Assembly: GCF_018918005.1 (NCBI RefSeq)
Contig: NZ_JAHLPR010000027.1
Coordinates: 27,198-91,197 of the forward strand
DNA: 64,000 nucleotides
Reading direction: 5' to 3'
DNA from: Paenibacillus sp. MSJ-34
GTDB taxonomy: Bacteria; Bacillota; Bacilli; Paenibacillales; Paenibacillaceae
Part shown: positions 9,009-18,297 of the stretch, in pieces
How positions within the stretch are numbered: position 1 is the first letter of the stretch
Layout: every line of letters begins with the position of its first letter
Notes under the pieces: generated by a model
The model's database searches: none
Told to the model about the DNA's origin: nothing
What the model saw: the letters and a program-made list of their open reading frames with translations, nothing else
Position numbers and translations under genes: made by a program

Positions 9009-9332
9009 TTATTTGCCTTCCTGCTCTCCGAAAAACATTTCATACGCCAAATCGGTCTGAATTCGCGACTCCTCGTCGGTCAGCTTGCGCACCAATTCCA
9101 TCTCTACTTCGGTCACTTCCTGGCCTTGAAAATTGATTTCGGCGATCGAAGCGACGATTTTGACGATAGCGATGGCTCGATTGTCCGGCGTATAAGCGAT
9201 CACTTTCTGCCCCGTCGGATAAACGCGAAATCCGTTCTTGACCATTTTGCCGCGGCCGTATTCCAGCAATTCGTACAGTTCCTGCTCCGATTTAAACTTG
9301 CAGACCGAATTAAATTCCGTTTGAAATCCCAT
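9009..9332 (-). CDS. conserved hypothetical protein downstream of ddl
   Basis: A 107-residue soluble protein, mixed alpha/beta by eye, with the segment GRGKMVKNGFRVYPTGQKVIAYTPDNRAIA followed by a beta-rich stretch and an acidic helical tail. It has a weak resemblance to small DUF2584-type proteins, but I cannot assign a family. AAGGAGGGG precedes the ATG. It is third in a minus-strand set (amidase-domain protein, ddl, this gene), with a 60-base gap after ddl. A weak GC-rich hairpin lies at about 8970-8995 downstream. Confidence 0.7.
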   Translation of the reverse strand: MGFQTEFNSVCKFKSEQELYELLEYGRGKMVKNGFRVYPTGQKVIAYTPDNRAIAIVKIVASIAEINFQGQEVTEVEMELVRKLTDEESRIQTDLAYEMFFGEQEGK

Positions 9333-9392
9333 CGGAACCCCTCCTTAAACGTCGTTAAGATTCGATTTATTGCTCCATCTATTGGCAAGCAT

Positions 9393-10550
9393 CTACTCTC
9401 CCGGTGTAACGTTGGTCATCAATTTGGCCTCGTCCCCGAACAATAATTGCTGTTTATCGTTATGCCGCTCGAAAGCAAGCGAGATGAGGGTATCGAGCAA
9501 TTCCCGGTACGATACGCCGGATTCGCGCCATAGAAGAGGATACATGCTGAACGGGGTAAATCCCGGCATCGTATTCACTTCGTTGATTAACGGGCGGCCG
9601 TCCGATTTGCGGACGAAGAAGTCGACCCGCGCCAATCCCGAACCGTCGATCGCCTGAAAAGCGAGCACCGCCATTTCTCGAATTTCTTCCGTTAATTCGG
9701 GGGAAATCTCGGCCGGTATCGTCATAACGGATTTGCCGTCGGTATACTTGGCCTTATAATCGTAAAAATCGTTGGAAGACATAATCTCGCCGGGAACGGA
9801 CGCTTTCGGCTCGTCGTTGCCGAGCACGCTTACTTCGATTTCACGCGCTTCGACATACTCTTCGACGATGACTTTCCGGTCGTAACGGAGCGCCGTTTCC
9901 ACCGCCGCAATCAACTGCTCGCGGTTGCGCGCTTTGCTGATGCCGACGCTTGATCCGAGATTGGCCGGCTTCACGAAGCACGGATAGCCGAGCGATACTT
10001 CGATCTCCATAATATGATAGGAAGAATCCTTCTCCCACTCTTTCCGGGTAAAATAACGGTACATGCATTGCGGCAAGTCCGCCTGGGCGAACACTTTCTT
10101 CATGATCACCTTATCCATGCCGACGGCCGATGCCAGGACGCCCGCCCCGACATAAGGGATATTGGCGATTTCGAACAGCCCTTGAATGGTTCCGTCCTCC
10201 CCGAACGTTCCGTGCAGCAGCGGAAACATGACGTCAAGCATCCTGTCATTGCCTTGCAAAGGCTTCTCCTGCGGAGCGCTCAGTCCGGACAATACCGGCA
10301 GGAGCGCCGCTTCCCGCGCATTCCCGTCCTCGGCCGGCCCGAACTGCAGAAATTCCAAATCATCCGGCGGGGACATCAGCTGCGGCCCTGTGCGCCATTC
10401 CCCTTCTTTCGTTATATAAAACGGCACGATATCGTATTTGCCGTAATCGAATGCTTTCATCACCGCAAGCGCCGTCGATAAGGACACCTCATGCTCGCCT
10501 GATTTGCCTCCGTAGATGAGACCTACGCGTATCTTCCCCTTGTCTCCCAT
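9393..10550 (-). CDS. ddl: D-alanine--D-alanine ligase
   Basis: An ATP-grasp ligase that makes the D-Ala-D-Ala dipeptide for peptidoglycan precursors. The 385-residue protein shows the Ddl N-terminus VGLIYGGKSGEHEVSL, the LLHGTFGEDGTIQG segment, the ATP-grasp lysine region PCFVKPANLGSSVGISK, and the C-terminal INEVNTMPGFTPFSMYP metal-binding block. The residue after EVNTMPGFT is compatible with D-Ala rather than D-lactate ligases, but this is not proven. GGAGG precedes the ATG. Confidence 0.95.
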   Translation of the reverse strand: MGDKGKIRVGLIYGGKSGEHEVSLSTALAVMKAFDYGKYDIVPFYITKEGEWRTGPQLMSPPDDLEFLQFGPAEDGNAREAALLPVLSGLSAPQEKPLQGNDRMLDVMFPLLHGTFGEDGTIQGLFEIANIPYVGAGVLASAVGMDKVIMKKVFAQADLPQCMYRYFTRKEWEKDSSYHIMEIEVSLGYPCFVKPANLGSSVGISKARNREQLIAAVETALRYDRKVIVEEYVEAREIEVSVLGNDEPKASVPGEIMSSNDFYDYKAKYTDGKSVMTIPAEISPELTEEIREMAVLAFQAIDGSGLARVDFFVRKSDGRPLINEVNTMPGFTPFSMYPLLWRESGVSYRELLDTLISLAFERHNDKQQLLFGDEAKLMTNVTPGE

Positions 10551-10590
10551 GACAACCTCCGCAATGCGTAATTATTTGATATCGAATTTG

Positions 10591-11610
10591 TCAAAACTGA
10601 TCTGCAATATGAAAAAAACGGTATTTCGTTTGATCCGTCCAAGCGTAGGAATCGCGGTAATCCCAATATCGATGGCGGCTGCTGGTCGTCCGCGCGTTCA
10701 CTAGCGGCATGCCTCCCGCGTCGAACGCGGTTACGATGACGCTATGCTGATAGTGGCCGTTGCCGTCCCAATCATAGAGGATGACGTCGCCAAGCTGCAG
10801 CTCTTCCGGGCCGCTTACGGCTTCCGCGCGCAAATGGGTTCGGCTGGCACTGAGATATGCTTGCAAGCTGTTCGAGACCGCCCAGCTAAAGCTCCATTCT
10901 TCGCGCCCGTTGATCCGGCCTTTATACCACCAGCCCGATTCCCTTCTACCAGTATAGTAGATTGGGGCCCCGCCTGCAAAGAGACATTGTGAAACAAAAT
11001 TGGTGCAATCGACTTCAAACGTAAGAAAATCCGGATTCGGCTCGTTCCACCATTGGTCCGCATATTGCACGGCCCGCTGCCGGTAATAAGGTATAGCCCG
11101 GGACGATTTGGCAAAACCTAGTACATCCATATTTAAATAAGGCACGGACTGGGCTTTTAGGGGTTCTTCCTGCAGTTCGGCTGCGGCCGGTACGGCGATC
11201 GACGGAGCGTGAACCATCACGGGATGCCTCTCCGGCACGGCCGTTTCGACCCGGGTGACGAGCCAGGCTTGCCCGTCGCGGCTTAACGTGAGGCGTTCCC
11301 GTTCCAATCGTTCCTCCATATGGGTTATATTACGTTTCTCATAATACCGCCGGATATGAAATTCAAGATCGACGACAACCTCCCCGTCCCCTTCCCTCGT
11401 CCGCAGCAGCTTCGTGCGCGTTTCGCTGCGCAGCGGCACCGATGCGCGCTCCCTGTACCATCTCTCAAGCAATTGCATCCGTTCGCTTTTGCGCATCACA
11501 TGATCCAGGTCGGTGACGATCGGGTTAACTGCTTGCGGCCGATAATCGACCTCCGAGCGATTGTATTGATTAACGTACATATATAATGTGTTTTTCCATT
11601 CCCGCTGCAT
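10591..11610 (-). CDS. putative amidase-domain (Amidase_6) protein
   Basis: 339 residues. An N-terminal helical/NTF2-like region (1-150) is followed by a C-terminal papain-like putative amidase domain (about 165-335). The catalytic Cys202 sits in VDCTNFVSQCLFAGG and the His289 in YQHSVIVT, with ARTTSSRHRYWDY near the end, the usual layout of the Amidase_6 domain found in Firmicute spore and wall proteins. There is no signal peptide, so it may act in the cytoplasm or forespore. It lies upstream of ddl on the same strand, which hints at a link to cell wall metabolism. Confidence 0.85.
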   Translation of the reverse strand: MQREWKNTLYMYVNQYNRSEVDYRPQAVNPIVTDLDHVMRKSERMQLLERWYRERASVPLRSETRTKLLRTREGDGEVVVDLEFHIRRYYEKRNITHMEERLERERLTLSRDGQAWLVTRVETAVPERHPVMVHAPSIAVPAAAELQEEPLKAQSVPYLNMDVLGFAKSSRAIPYYRQRAVQYADQWWNEPNPDFLTFEVDCTNFVSQCLFAGGAPIYYTGRRESGWWYKGRINGREEWSFSWAVSNSLQAYLSASRTHLRAEAVSGPEELQLGDVILYDWDGNGHYQHSVIVTAFDAGGMPLVNARTTSSRHRYWDYRDSYAWTDQTKYRFFHIADQF

Positions 11611-11748
11611 CGCTCCCCCTCCTTCTAGACAAGCTAAAAACGACTTTGTTCAATATATGAAATATATGAAAGAAGAGGCGTTTCCATGAACAAAAAATAG
11701 CCGGGCGCAGCTACTCCCATTAACCGATTGCCTTTCCGCAAAAAAATC

Positions 11749-11792
11749 TTTACCCCTCCGAGGAAAGACGCTATAATAAAAGTAGTTATTAT
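11749..11792 (+). promoter_or_regulatory. aconitase promoter with overlapping dyad
   Basis: TTTACC (11749-11754), 17 bases, TATAAT (11772-11777). A perfect seven-base dyad ATAATAA-N6-TTATTAT (11773-11792) covers the -10 box and start region. It resembles the ATAA/TTAT dyads bound by CcpC in Bacillus citrate-cycle promoters but has a six-base rather than the reported seven-base centre. Confidence 0.65.
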
Positions 11793-11803
11793 TTTGAAAT
11801 CGA

Positions 11804-11820
11804 GTTTCATCTAGTGAAAC
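11804..11820. promoter_or_regulatory. IclR-type operator in aconitase leader
   Basis: GTTTCAT-CTA-GTGAAAC, about 20-36 bases after the predicted start of the aconitase transcript. It differs from the operator before the IclR gene (16920-16936) only in the centre and at one symmetric position. A repressor bound here would block elongation of the aconitase transcript. Confidence 0.55.
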
Positions 11821-11868
11821 AAAAACGATTCCAAAGCAAAACCATGATACAGAAGGAGGCGCATCAAC

Positions 11869-14580
11869 ATGTCTAAGAAAGACCACTTCTCCGCGGCAAA
11901 GGAACTGCAGGTCGGCGGCAAATCGTACCGCTACTACAGTCTGCAAAGCCTCGAAGAACAAGGATTAGGCAACATTTCCAAACTTCCGTTCTCCATTAAA
12001 GTGTTATTGGAAGCGGCGGTTCGTCAATTCGACGGCAGAGCGATTACGAACGAGCATGTGAAACAGATCGCCGGCTGGGCGGAAGGCCGCGACGATAACA
12101 AAGAAATTCCGTTTATTCCCGCACGCATCGTGCTGCAGGACTTCACCGGCGTGCCGGTTGTCGTAGACCTGGCGGCAATGCGCGATACGGTCAAAAAAGC
12201 GGGCGGCGACCCGAAACAAATCAACCCGCTCGTACCGGTCGACCTCGTCATCGACCACTCGGTCATGGTTGACGCGTTCGGTTCCAAGGAAGCGCTGGAA
12301 TACAATATGAACGTTGAGTTCGAGCGCAACGAAGAGCGTTATCGTTTCCTCCGCTGGGCGCAAACGGCGTTCAACAATTTCCGCGCCGTTCCTCCGGCGA
12401 CGGGAATCGTGCACCAAGTAAACTTGGAATACCTCGCATCGGTCGCCGCGACGAAATCGGTTGACGGCGTGACGGAAGTATATCCGGATTCGCTCGTCGG
12501 CACGGACTCGCATACGACGATGATCAACGGCCTTGGCGTCGTAGGTTGGGGCGTCGGCGGCATCGAGGCGGAAGCCGGCATGCTCGGGCAGCCGCTCTAT
12601 TTCGTGACGCCGGAAGTCATCGGCTTCAAATTGACGGGCCGCCTGGCCGAAGGCTCGACGGCAACCGACCTTGCTCTGACCGTAACGGAATTGCTGCGGA
12701 AGAAAGGCGTCGTCGGCAAATTCGTAGAATTTTACGGCCCTGGCCTCAGCAATATCAGCTTGGCGGACCGCGCAACGGTTGCCAATATGGCTCCGGAATA
12801 CGGCGCGACGATCGGGTTCTTCCCGGTCGACAGCGAGACGCTGAACTATTTGCGCAGCACCGGACGCTCCGAAGAGCAAATCGCGCTTGTGGAGCAATAT
12901 TACAAAGCGCAGAACATGTTCCGTACGGACGATACGCCGGACCCTGTCTTCACCGACGTCATCGAGCTTGATCTCGGATCGATCGTACCGAGCCTCGCCG
13001 GTCCGAAACGTCCGCAAGATCGCGTGGAATTGACGGCGATGAAAGAATCGTTCAACAGCATCATCCGTACCCCGATCGATAAGGGCGGATACGGCTTAAG
13101 CGAAGACAACATCGCGCAAACGGTCGAAGTGAAGCATCCGAACGGCGAAACGAGCCGCCTTGGCACCGGCGCCGTCGTCATCGCAGCGATTACGAGCTGC
13201 ACCAATACGTCCAACCCAAGCGTTATGCTTGGCGCAGGCTTGGTGGCGAAAAAGGCGGTCGAGCGCGGTTTGAAAAAACCGGGATACGTCAAAAGCAGCT
13301 TGACGCCGGGATCGCTCGTCGTTACCGAATACTTGATCAAAGCCGGCCTGCTCGAGCCGCTCGAAGCGCTCGGTTTCCACGTGGCCGGATACGGCTGCGC
13401 GACTTGCATCGGCAACTCCGGTCCGTTGCCGGATGAAGTCGGCCAAGCGATCGCCGACAACGATATGACGGTTGCTGCCGTTCTGTCCGGCAACCGGAAC
13501 TTCGAAGGCCGCGTTCACGCGCAGGTGAAAGCGAACTATCTCGCCTCGCCTCCGCTCGTCGTCGCTTACGCGCTTGCGGGAACGGTCAATATCGACCTTG
13601 CCAACGAGCCGATCGGCTACGATCAGAACGACCAACCGGTCTTCTTGAAAGATATTTGGCCGACTTCGCAAGAGATTCAAGAAGCGATTCAAACGGCCGT
13701 AAGCCCGGATATGTTCCGCGCGAAGTACGAAAACGTGTTTACGCAAAACGAACGATGGAACCAAATCGATGTGCCGCAAGGCGAGTTGTACGAATGGGAT
13801 GCGAAGTCGACGTACATTCAAAATCCGCCGTTCTTCGAAAACTTGGGCACGAACTTGAACGATATTCAAGAAATTCGCAACGCCAAAGTATTGGCCTTGC
13901 TCGGCGATTCGGTTACGACCGACCATATCTCGCCTGCAGGCAACATTAAAGTCGACAGCCCGGCCGGTTCGTATTTGATCGAGCATGGCGTGAAGAGACA
14001 GGACTTCAACTCCTACGGCTCCCGCCGCGGCAACCATGAAGTCATGATGCGCGGAACATTCGCGAATATCCGGATCCGCAACCAAGTGGCTCCGGGTACG
14101 GAAGGCGGCGTAACGACCTATCTGCCTGCCGATGAAGTGATGTCGATTTACGACGCTTCGATGAAATATCAAGATCGGAACACCGATCTTGTCGTCATCG
14201 CCGGCAAAGAGTACGGAACGGGCAGCTCGCGCGACTGGGCGGCGAAAGGAACGTTCTTGCTCGGCATCAAAGCGGTTATCGCCGAAAGCTTCGAGCGTAT
14301 TCACCGCAGCAACCTGGTCGGCATGGGCGTACTGCCGCTGCAATTCCAGGACGGCCAAAGCTGGAAATCGCTCGGCATTACCGGCCGCGAAACGTTCGAC
14401 ATTCTCGGCTTGAACAACGACGTACAGCCTGGCCAAACGTTGAAAGTCATCGCTACCCGCGAAGACGGCAGCAGCTTCGAGTTCAACGTAACTGCGCGGC
14501 TTGACAGCATGGTCGACGTGGATTACTACCATAACGGCGGCATTCTGCAAACCGTGTTGCGCCAAATGATCGCACAATAA
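11869..14580 (+). CDS. acnA: aconitate hydratase A
   Basis: A monomeric [4Fe-4S] aconitase of the AcnA/IRP type that isomerises citrate to isocitrate in the TCA cycle. 903 residues, the normal length. The cluster ligands are visible: Cys444 in [10 protein letters not shown], and Cys510 and Cys513 in [12 protein letters not shown]. Substrate-binding motifs include [21 protein letters not shown] and the C-terminal swivel domain [19 protein letters not shown] precedes the ATG. A strong terminator follows, so it is a single-gene unit with a promoter, a dyad and an IclR-like site. Confidence 0.97.
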   Translation: MSKKDHFSAAKELQVGGKSYRYYSLQSLEEQGLGNISKLPFSIKVLLEAAVRQFDGRAITNEHVKQIAGWAEGRDDNKEIPFIPARIVLQDFTGVPVVVDLAAMRDTVKKAGGDPKQINPLVPVDLVIDHSVMVDAFGSKEALEYNMNVEFERNEERYRFLRWAQTAFNNFRAVPPATGIVHQVNLEYLASVAATKSVDGVTEVYPDSLVGTDSHTTMINGLGVVGWGVGGIEAEAGMLGQPLYFVTPEVIGFKLTGRLAEGSTATDLALTVTELLRKKGVVGKFVEFYGPGLSNISLADRATVANMAPEYGATIGFFPVDSETLNYLRSTGRSEEQIALVEQYYKAQNMFRTDDTPDPVFTDVIELDLGSIVPSLAGPKRPQDRVELTAMKESFNSIIRTPIDKGGYGLSEDNIAQTVEVKHPNGETSRLGTGAVVIAAITSCTNTSNPSVMLGAGLVAKKAVERGLKKPGYVKSSLTPGSLVVTEYLIKAGLLEPLEALGFHVAGYGCATCIGNSGPLPDEVGQAIADNDMTVAAVLSGNRNFEGRVHAQVKANYLASPPLVVAYALAGTVNIDLANEPIGYDQNDQPVFLKDIWPTSQEIQEAIQTAVSPDMFRAKYENVFTQNERWNQIDVPQGELYEWDAKSTYIQNPPFFENLGTNLNDIQEIRNAKVLALLGDSVTTDHISPAGNIKVDSPAGSYLIEHGVKRQDFNSYGSRRGNHEVMMRGTFANIRIRNQVAPGTEGGVTTYLPADEVMSIYDASMKYQDRNTDLVVIAGKEYGTGSSRDWAAKGTFLLGIKAVIAESFERIHRSNLVGMGVLPLQFQDGQSWKSLGITGRETFDILGLNNDVQPGQTLKVIATREDGSSFEFNVTARLDSMVDVDYYHNGGILQTVLRQMIAQ

Positions 14581-14588
14581 CGCATAAT

Positions 14589-14618
14589 ACCCGGGGGGTG
14601 ATCAGCCTCCCGGGTTTT
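14589..14618 (+). terminator. terminator of aconitase gene
   Basis: CCCGGG-GGG and CCTCCCGGG arms around TGATCAG (14589-14614), followed by TTTTG. Confidence 0.9.
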
Positions 14619-14692
14619 GTTTTGTCCGCCCTCCGCAAACGATGAAGCTATCCGCTTATCCGGCGCGTTTTCACGGCTCCAAAACAGGATCT

Positions 14693-14871
14693 CGGACACA
14701 GGAGACGCTAATTGTGACAAAAGGCTCGATTTGGGACAGTTTGCGGACATACGATCCTTTATTCGCGATAAAAGCGTAAAAATAAGCCCTTCAACGAAGG
14801 AATAACGGAACCAGTGTCCGCCTAAACAGCGAATATGCGGTTTTGACGCGAAATAACGGCCCTGCGGTCCG
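14693..14871. repeat. intergenic repeat cluster A (two direct, two inverted units)
   Basis: In the 438-base gap between aconitase and DoxX, four related units of about 20 bases occur. Direct: 14693-14713 (CGGACACAGGAGACGCTAAT) and 14744-14763 (CGGACATACGATCCTTTATT). Inverted: 14801-14820 (AATAACGGAACCAGTGTCCG) and 14852-14871 (AATAACGGCCCTGCGGTCCG). The paired opposite units could fold into long imperfect stems. The rest of the gap shows no gene. Confidence 0.6.
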
Positions 14872-15018
14872 GATACCAATTCTCCGATGCAACGCTAGTG
14901 CGCAAAACGAGAAAAACAAGCTAGCATAGCTGGATTTTTGCAACTGCTGTAGAAGAGGGCGAGCGATCCCATACTCCAAGAAAAAAGGCCGCCCGTTTCC
15001 GCGGACGACCCTCTCCCC

Positions 15019-15417
15019 TTATTTCAACAGAGCGTCGATCGAGTACGCTCCTGCGCCGGTCAGCGCAATGCCGACAGCGACAACGAGCAGGACGAGATCG
15101 TATTCGAAACCGCCTTGCGTGATCCACAAGCCTTTCGCGCCGTTCGACTTGAAAATCGCCCCCAGCATGACGATGACGATCAACGCCGAACCGACCGGAA
15201 GCCATAACCCCGCTCCAAACAGCAAGCCTCCCACTAATTCCGCAAGCCCGACGAACACCACCATCGGTACGCCCGGCTTGATGCCGATCGATTCGAACCA
15301 GCCCGCCGTCCCTTTCACGCCGTATCCGCCAAACCATCCGAACAATTTTTGCGTCCCATGACCGATAAACAGCAGACCGATTACTACCCGAACAATCAAC
15401 AAACCTATATCCGCCAT
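15019..15417 (-). CDS. DoxX family membrane protein, CatD-like
   Basis: 132 residues with four hydrophobic helices and the DoxX N-terminal pattern LLIVRVVIGLLFIGHGTQKLFGWFGG. In B. subtilis the DoxX protein CatD is part of catDE, which responds to catechol, quinone and thiol stress and is repressed by YodB. Here the gene is divergent from a YodB-like regulator, so a similar role in electrophile/redox stress is inferred. No catE-type dioxygenase accompanies it. The ATG at 15417 is chosen for GAAAGGA eight bases upstream. Confidence 0.85.
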   Translation of the reverse strand: MADIGLLIVRVVIGLLFIGHGTQKLFGWFGGYGVKGTAGWFESIGIKPGVPMVVFVGLAELVGGLLFGAGLWLPVGSALIVIVMLGAIFKSNGAKGLWITQGGFEYDLVLLVVAVGIALTGAGAYSIDALLK

Positions 15418-15472
15418 CTTGACCATCCTTTCATCTATTTTACTTTAATTTAATATGTTACTTACTTTTTAT

Positions 15473-15501
15473 AATATACTTAATTAACTCACTTATGTCA
15501 A
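15473..15501 (-). promoter_or_regulatory. DoxX gene promoter
   Basis: TTGACA (15496-15501) and TATATT (15473-15478), 17 bases apart. The -35 box is embedded in AGTTACTTGACA and the start region contains AAGTAAGTAAC. These TTACTT/AAGTAA half-sites recur at 15459-15467, 15501-15506, 15566-15573 and 15594-15601, consistent with an operator for the adjacent MarR/DUF24-type regulator. Confidence 0.7.
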
Positions 15502-15589
15502 GTAACTATTAATATGAATATTTTGAGAATGGAAATTTAGAACAGCCAATTATACTAATATAATTAAAGTAACTTATAAAAAGTTGATA

Positions 15590-15618
15590 TTCACTTACTT
15601 TTTTTACTCTACTATGAT
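15590..15618 (+). promoter_or_regulatory. promoter of YodB-like regulator
   Basis: TTCACT (15590-15595), 17 bases, TATGAT (15613-15618). A TTACTT half-site falls in the spacer, suggesting autoregulation. Confidence 0.55.
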
Positions 15619-15678
15619 AAAATAAAAAACAAGATGTAAAATCGTTGCTTCGAAAAGTCCCGAAAGGTGTGATTGGAA

Positions 15679-15987
15679 ATGGATTACTCAAAAATGTGCC
15701 CGAAATACGAATCTGCCATGGATGTGCTCGGCAAGAAATGGACAGGTTTAATCGTGCGTGTGCTGCTTGACGGACCGAAGCGTTTCAAAGACATTAAACA
15801 TCAAATCCCGGAAATGAGCGATAAAATGTTGACGGACCGCATTAAAGAGCTGGAAGCAGGCGGAATTCTTCAACGGAACGTCTACCCCGAGACTCCCGTT
15901 CGGATCGAATACGAATTAACCGAGAAAGGGCAAGCCTTGGAGCCGATTATCGAGAAAATTCAAGCATGGGGCGATAAATGGATGTAA
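15679..15987 (+). CDS. HxlR/DUF24 family redox repressor, YodB-like
   Basis: A 102-residue winged-helix regulator. The N-terminus MDYSKMCPKYESAMDVLGKK matches the YodB/CatR pattern, with a single Cys7 where the redox-sensing Cys6 of YodB lies; the C-terminal cysteines of B. subtilis YodB are absent, so this would be a one-cysteine sensor. The KRFKDIKHQIP...MLTDRIKEL helix-turn-helix and the ETPVRIEYELTEKG wing are typical. The ATG at 15679 is used because GAAAGGTG lies nine bases upstream. Divergent from the DoxX gene, which it probably represses. Confidence 0.88.
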   Translation: MDYSKMCPKYESAMDVLGKKWTGLIVRVLLDGPKRFKDIKHQIPEMSDKMLTDRIKELEAGGILQRNVYPETPVRIEYELTEKGQALEPIIEKIQAWGDKWM

Positions 15988-16000
15988 CAGCGCCTACAAC

Positions 16001-16044
16001 AAAAAGCCGGTGCAGCTCGAACAAATCGAGCGCATCGGCTTTTC
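16001..16044 (+). terminator. terminator of YodB-like gene
   Basis: AAAAAGCCG-TGC-GCTCGA ... TCGAGC-GCA-CGGCTTTT (16001-16043), an almost perfect long stem with A and T runs on both sides, so it may also act on the convergent IclR gene. Confidence 0.85.
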
Positions 16045-16102
16045 TTATCGTTTGACAGCTATTTCGTTCCGTTGAACGTTTTTAACCCTTTTTTATTATT
16101 TT

Positions 16103-16855
16103 TTAAGCGTTCCGGCTCAACATTTTGCCCATCCGGTCCGCCGCTTCGATCACGATCGGGGCATGCTGCCGCAATGTCTCGAGAGACAGCCTGTTTACCG
16201 GTCCGGATACGGATAACGCGCCGTACAATCGGCCCGAACGGTCGAAGATCGGCGTCGAGACGGCGGCGGCCCCCGTTTCGCGCTCCTCGATGCTTGTGGC
16301 ATAGCCTGCCGACCGGATGCCGGACAATTGCTCCGTATAGTGGTCCCTCTCCGCGGCCGATGTCCATGGGAATTCGTCGATAAGTTCCTGCCGCTCCTCC
16401 GGCTCCGCGAAAGCGACCAACACTTTGCTCGACGCGCCGACGTTCAAAGGCAGCCTTACCCCTACCGGCGCAACGCGGCGTATCGCCTGATTGCTCTGTA
16501 CGGCTTGAATGCGGATCCGTTCTTTGCCGTCCCGCAAATATAAACTGACCGTTTCGCCCAGCAGATCGCGCAGCCGCTCCATCTCAGGCAGCAGCAGCAC
16601 CGCGGGATCGCCGGCTTGCGACAAGCCCGCCGACAGTTCCCAAATGCGAAAACCGAGCCGGTATTTGTCCGTCGCCCCGTCGCGAATGACGAATCCTTTC
16701 TCCTCCAGCGTCGTCAGCAGGCGATGCGCCGTACTTTTATGCAATCCGATCTTGCCGGAGATTTCCGTTAGGCTCAAATCTTTGCCCGACGTAAAGCACA
16801 TTAATATATCCAAAGCCCGTTCGACCGCACGAACCGTTAGCTTACGATCCTCCAT
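16103..16855 (-). CDS. IclR family transcriptional regulator
   Basis: A 250-residue regulator: N-terminal winged helix (residues 8-70; SLTEISGKIGLHKSTAHRLLTTLEEKGFV), then the IclR effector-binding domain with KVLVAF, the GYATSIEERETGAAAVSTPIFD block and the C-terminal SVSGPVNRL segment. GGAGG precedes the ATG. A perfect palindrome (16920-16936) sits just after its predicted transcription start, indicating autorepression, and a near-identical palindrome lies in the aconitase leader. The ligand is unknown. Confidence 0.92.
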   Translation of the reverse strand: MEDRKLTVRAVERALDILMCFTSGKDLSLTEISGKIGLHKSTAHRLLTTLEEKGFVIRDGATDKYRLGFRIWELSAGLSQAGDPAVLLLPEMERLRDLLGETVSLYLRDGKERIRIQAVQSNQAIRRVAPVGVRLPLNVGASSKVLVAFAEPEERQELIDEFPWTSAAERDHYTEQLSGIRSAGYATSIEERETGAAAVSTPIFDRSGRLYGALSVSGPVNRLSLETLRQHAPIVIEAADRMGKMLSRNA

Positions 16856-16919
16856 CGGCGATACCTCCGTTTCCCATCTATAAGATCGGGTAAAATTCCA
16901 AATTCACTCTATGCAAATA

Positions 16920-16954
16920 GTTTCATAGAATGAAACCTCGTTACGTACAGTATA
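16920..16954 (-). promoter_or_regulatory. IclR gene promoter -10 and operator
   Basis: A palindrome with perfect seven-base arms, GTTTCAT-AGA-ATGAAAC (16920-16936), lies about six bases after the start point expected from a minus-strand -10 TATACT (16949-16954). The form agrees with known IclR-family operators (TGAAAC half-sites). Confidence 0.75.
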
Positions 16955-17077
16955 ACCTAATTTCGAATCCCGCGTAAAGTGCGAAGACCAAATAACCGGC
17001 TTGCCGCAGCGAAATATTGCACCAATTTTTCTATATTACAAGTAGATTACAAACACCTTACAATTCGACAATTTCCG

Positions 17078-17106
17078 TTGACCGGGACGTTGGAGCATCA
17101 TACTAT
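17078..17106 (+). promoter_or_regulatory. promoter of anchored hydrolase gene
   Basis: TTGACC (17078-17083), 17 bases, TACTAT (17101-17106). Confidence 0.6.
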
Positions 17107-17183
17107 AGTACTACTATCATCTGCAGCGCTTTCAAATGAACGCAGTTTAGCGAACCATCATCATAGAATCGGGGGAAACGGTT

Positions 17184-18164
17184 ATGAGCACATCGACATT
17201 GACAAACGTACCGCTGCAAGGCAATCTCCTCGGCAATTTGCCTGTTGTCGCCAAACGCAGAAAGCCTTTGAAACATTTGCTTGTCGCTCTGCTTCTATCG
17301 ATGTTGTTTTTCATCATCTTCTGTTTTATGGCGCTGCACGGATTTATCGTTCTGCTGCTCTCCAATCCGCACACCGCTGCGATCGTCTCGAATCCTTATC
17401 AGGAAAAAGGCCTGCAGTATGAAAATATCGTTTTTCCCGCTATCGATCATAGCACCGATTTGAACGGATGGTATATTCCTGCGGATCAATCGAAACGAAC
17501 CATTGTATTCAGCCACGGATACGGCACGAACCGCGAGGAACCGTGGGTCAAAGTCTACGATCTGGCCCAATTCGCCCATCGCTTGAATTACAACGTCATC
17601 CTGTTCGATTACGGCTTCGCTTCCGCTACGCATAAAACGGCGGCCACCGGCGGCAAGACGGAAAGCCGGCAATTGCTCGGCGCCGTTCATTACGCGAAGC
17701 AGCGAGGAGCCGAGCAAGTTCTCGTATGGGGCTTCTCCATGGGCGCCGGCACTGCGCTGCAAGCCGCCCTGCAAACGGACGAGATCGACGCGATGATATT
17801 GGACAGCATGTTCTTGCCCGAACCGGATACGATTTATCATAACATTGAGCAATATATCGATTTGCCCCGCGACCTTTCGATAACGATGCTGCGTTTGTTT
17901 TTCCCGTTGCTCAGCGGAACCGGACTGCAGCAAATTCCTTACGAGCAAGTGAAACATACCGACTACCCGATGCCGATTTTGTTCATTCACGGCACGAGAG
18001 ACGATAAGGCGCCGTACACGATCGCCGAGCAAATCGCCGCCAATCAAACGAATCCTTCCTCCGGCGTATGGATTGCCGAGGATGCGCTGCATGAAATGAT
18101 TTTCCAGCAAAACGCCCGGCAATATTTGAGCAGAACGGCCAGCTTCTTGAGCAGCATCCATTAA
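17184..18164 (+). CDS. membrane-anchored alpha/beta hydrolase
   Basis: 326 residues. A basic segment (KRRKPLKH) and one long hydrophobic helix (about residues 32-60) anchor the protein, leaving an alpha/beta hydrolase domain that is probably outside the cell. The catalytic set is visible: HGYG oxyanion segment near residue 112, nucleophile Ser in WGFSMGAG near residue 191, Asp in FIHGTRDD near 273, and His in DALHEM near 299. Related proteins (YqkD/BAAT-like) are called esterases or peptidases of unknown substrate. GGGGGA precedes the ATG. Confidence 0.85.
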   Translation: MSTSTLTNVPLQGNLLGNLPVVAKRRKPLKHLLVALLLSMLFFIIFCFMALHGFIVLLLSNPHTAAIVSNPYQEKGLQYENIVFPAIDHSTDLNGWYIPADQSKRTIVFSHGYGTNREEPWVKVYDLAQFAHRLNYNVILFDYGFASATHKTAATGGKTESRQLLGAVHYAKQRGAEQVLVWGFSMGAGTALQAALQTDEIDAMILDSMFLPEPDTIYHNIEQYIDLPRDLSITMLRLFFPLLSGTGLQQIPYEQVKHTDYPMPILFIHGTRDDKAPYTIAEQIAANQTNPSSGVWIAEDALHEMIFQQNARQYLSRTASFLSSIH

Positions 18165-18297
18165 CGCACTTCGAATAAGCGGCTCCGCGATCTCATTCGC
18201 GTGCGCGCATAAGAAACGACATGGATTAGGACATAGGACATGGACCTCCTTGAATATAGTAGTAAGTAGAAACGTTACGTAGAGGAGGTTCGTGCCT

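Noticed and set aside
13096..14577. A 493-codon minus-strand open frame across aconitase
   Set aside because: Antisense to the well-supported aconitase gene and without a recognisable domain or ribosome site.
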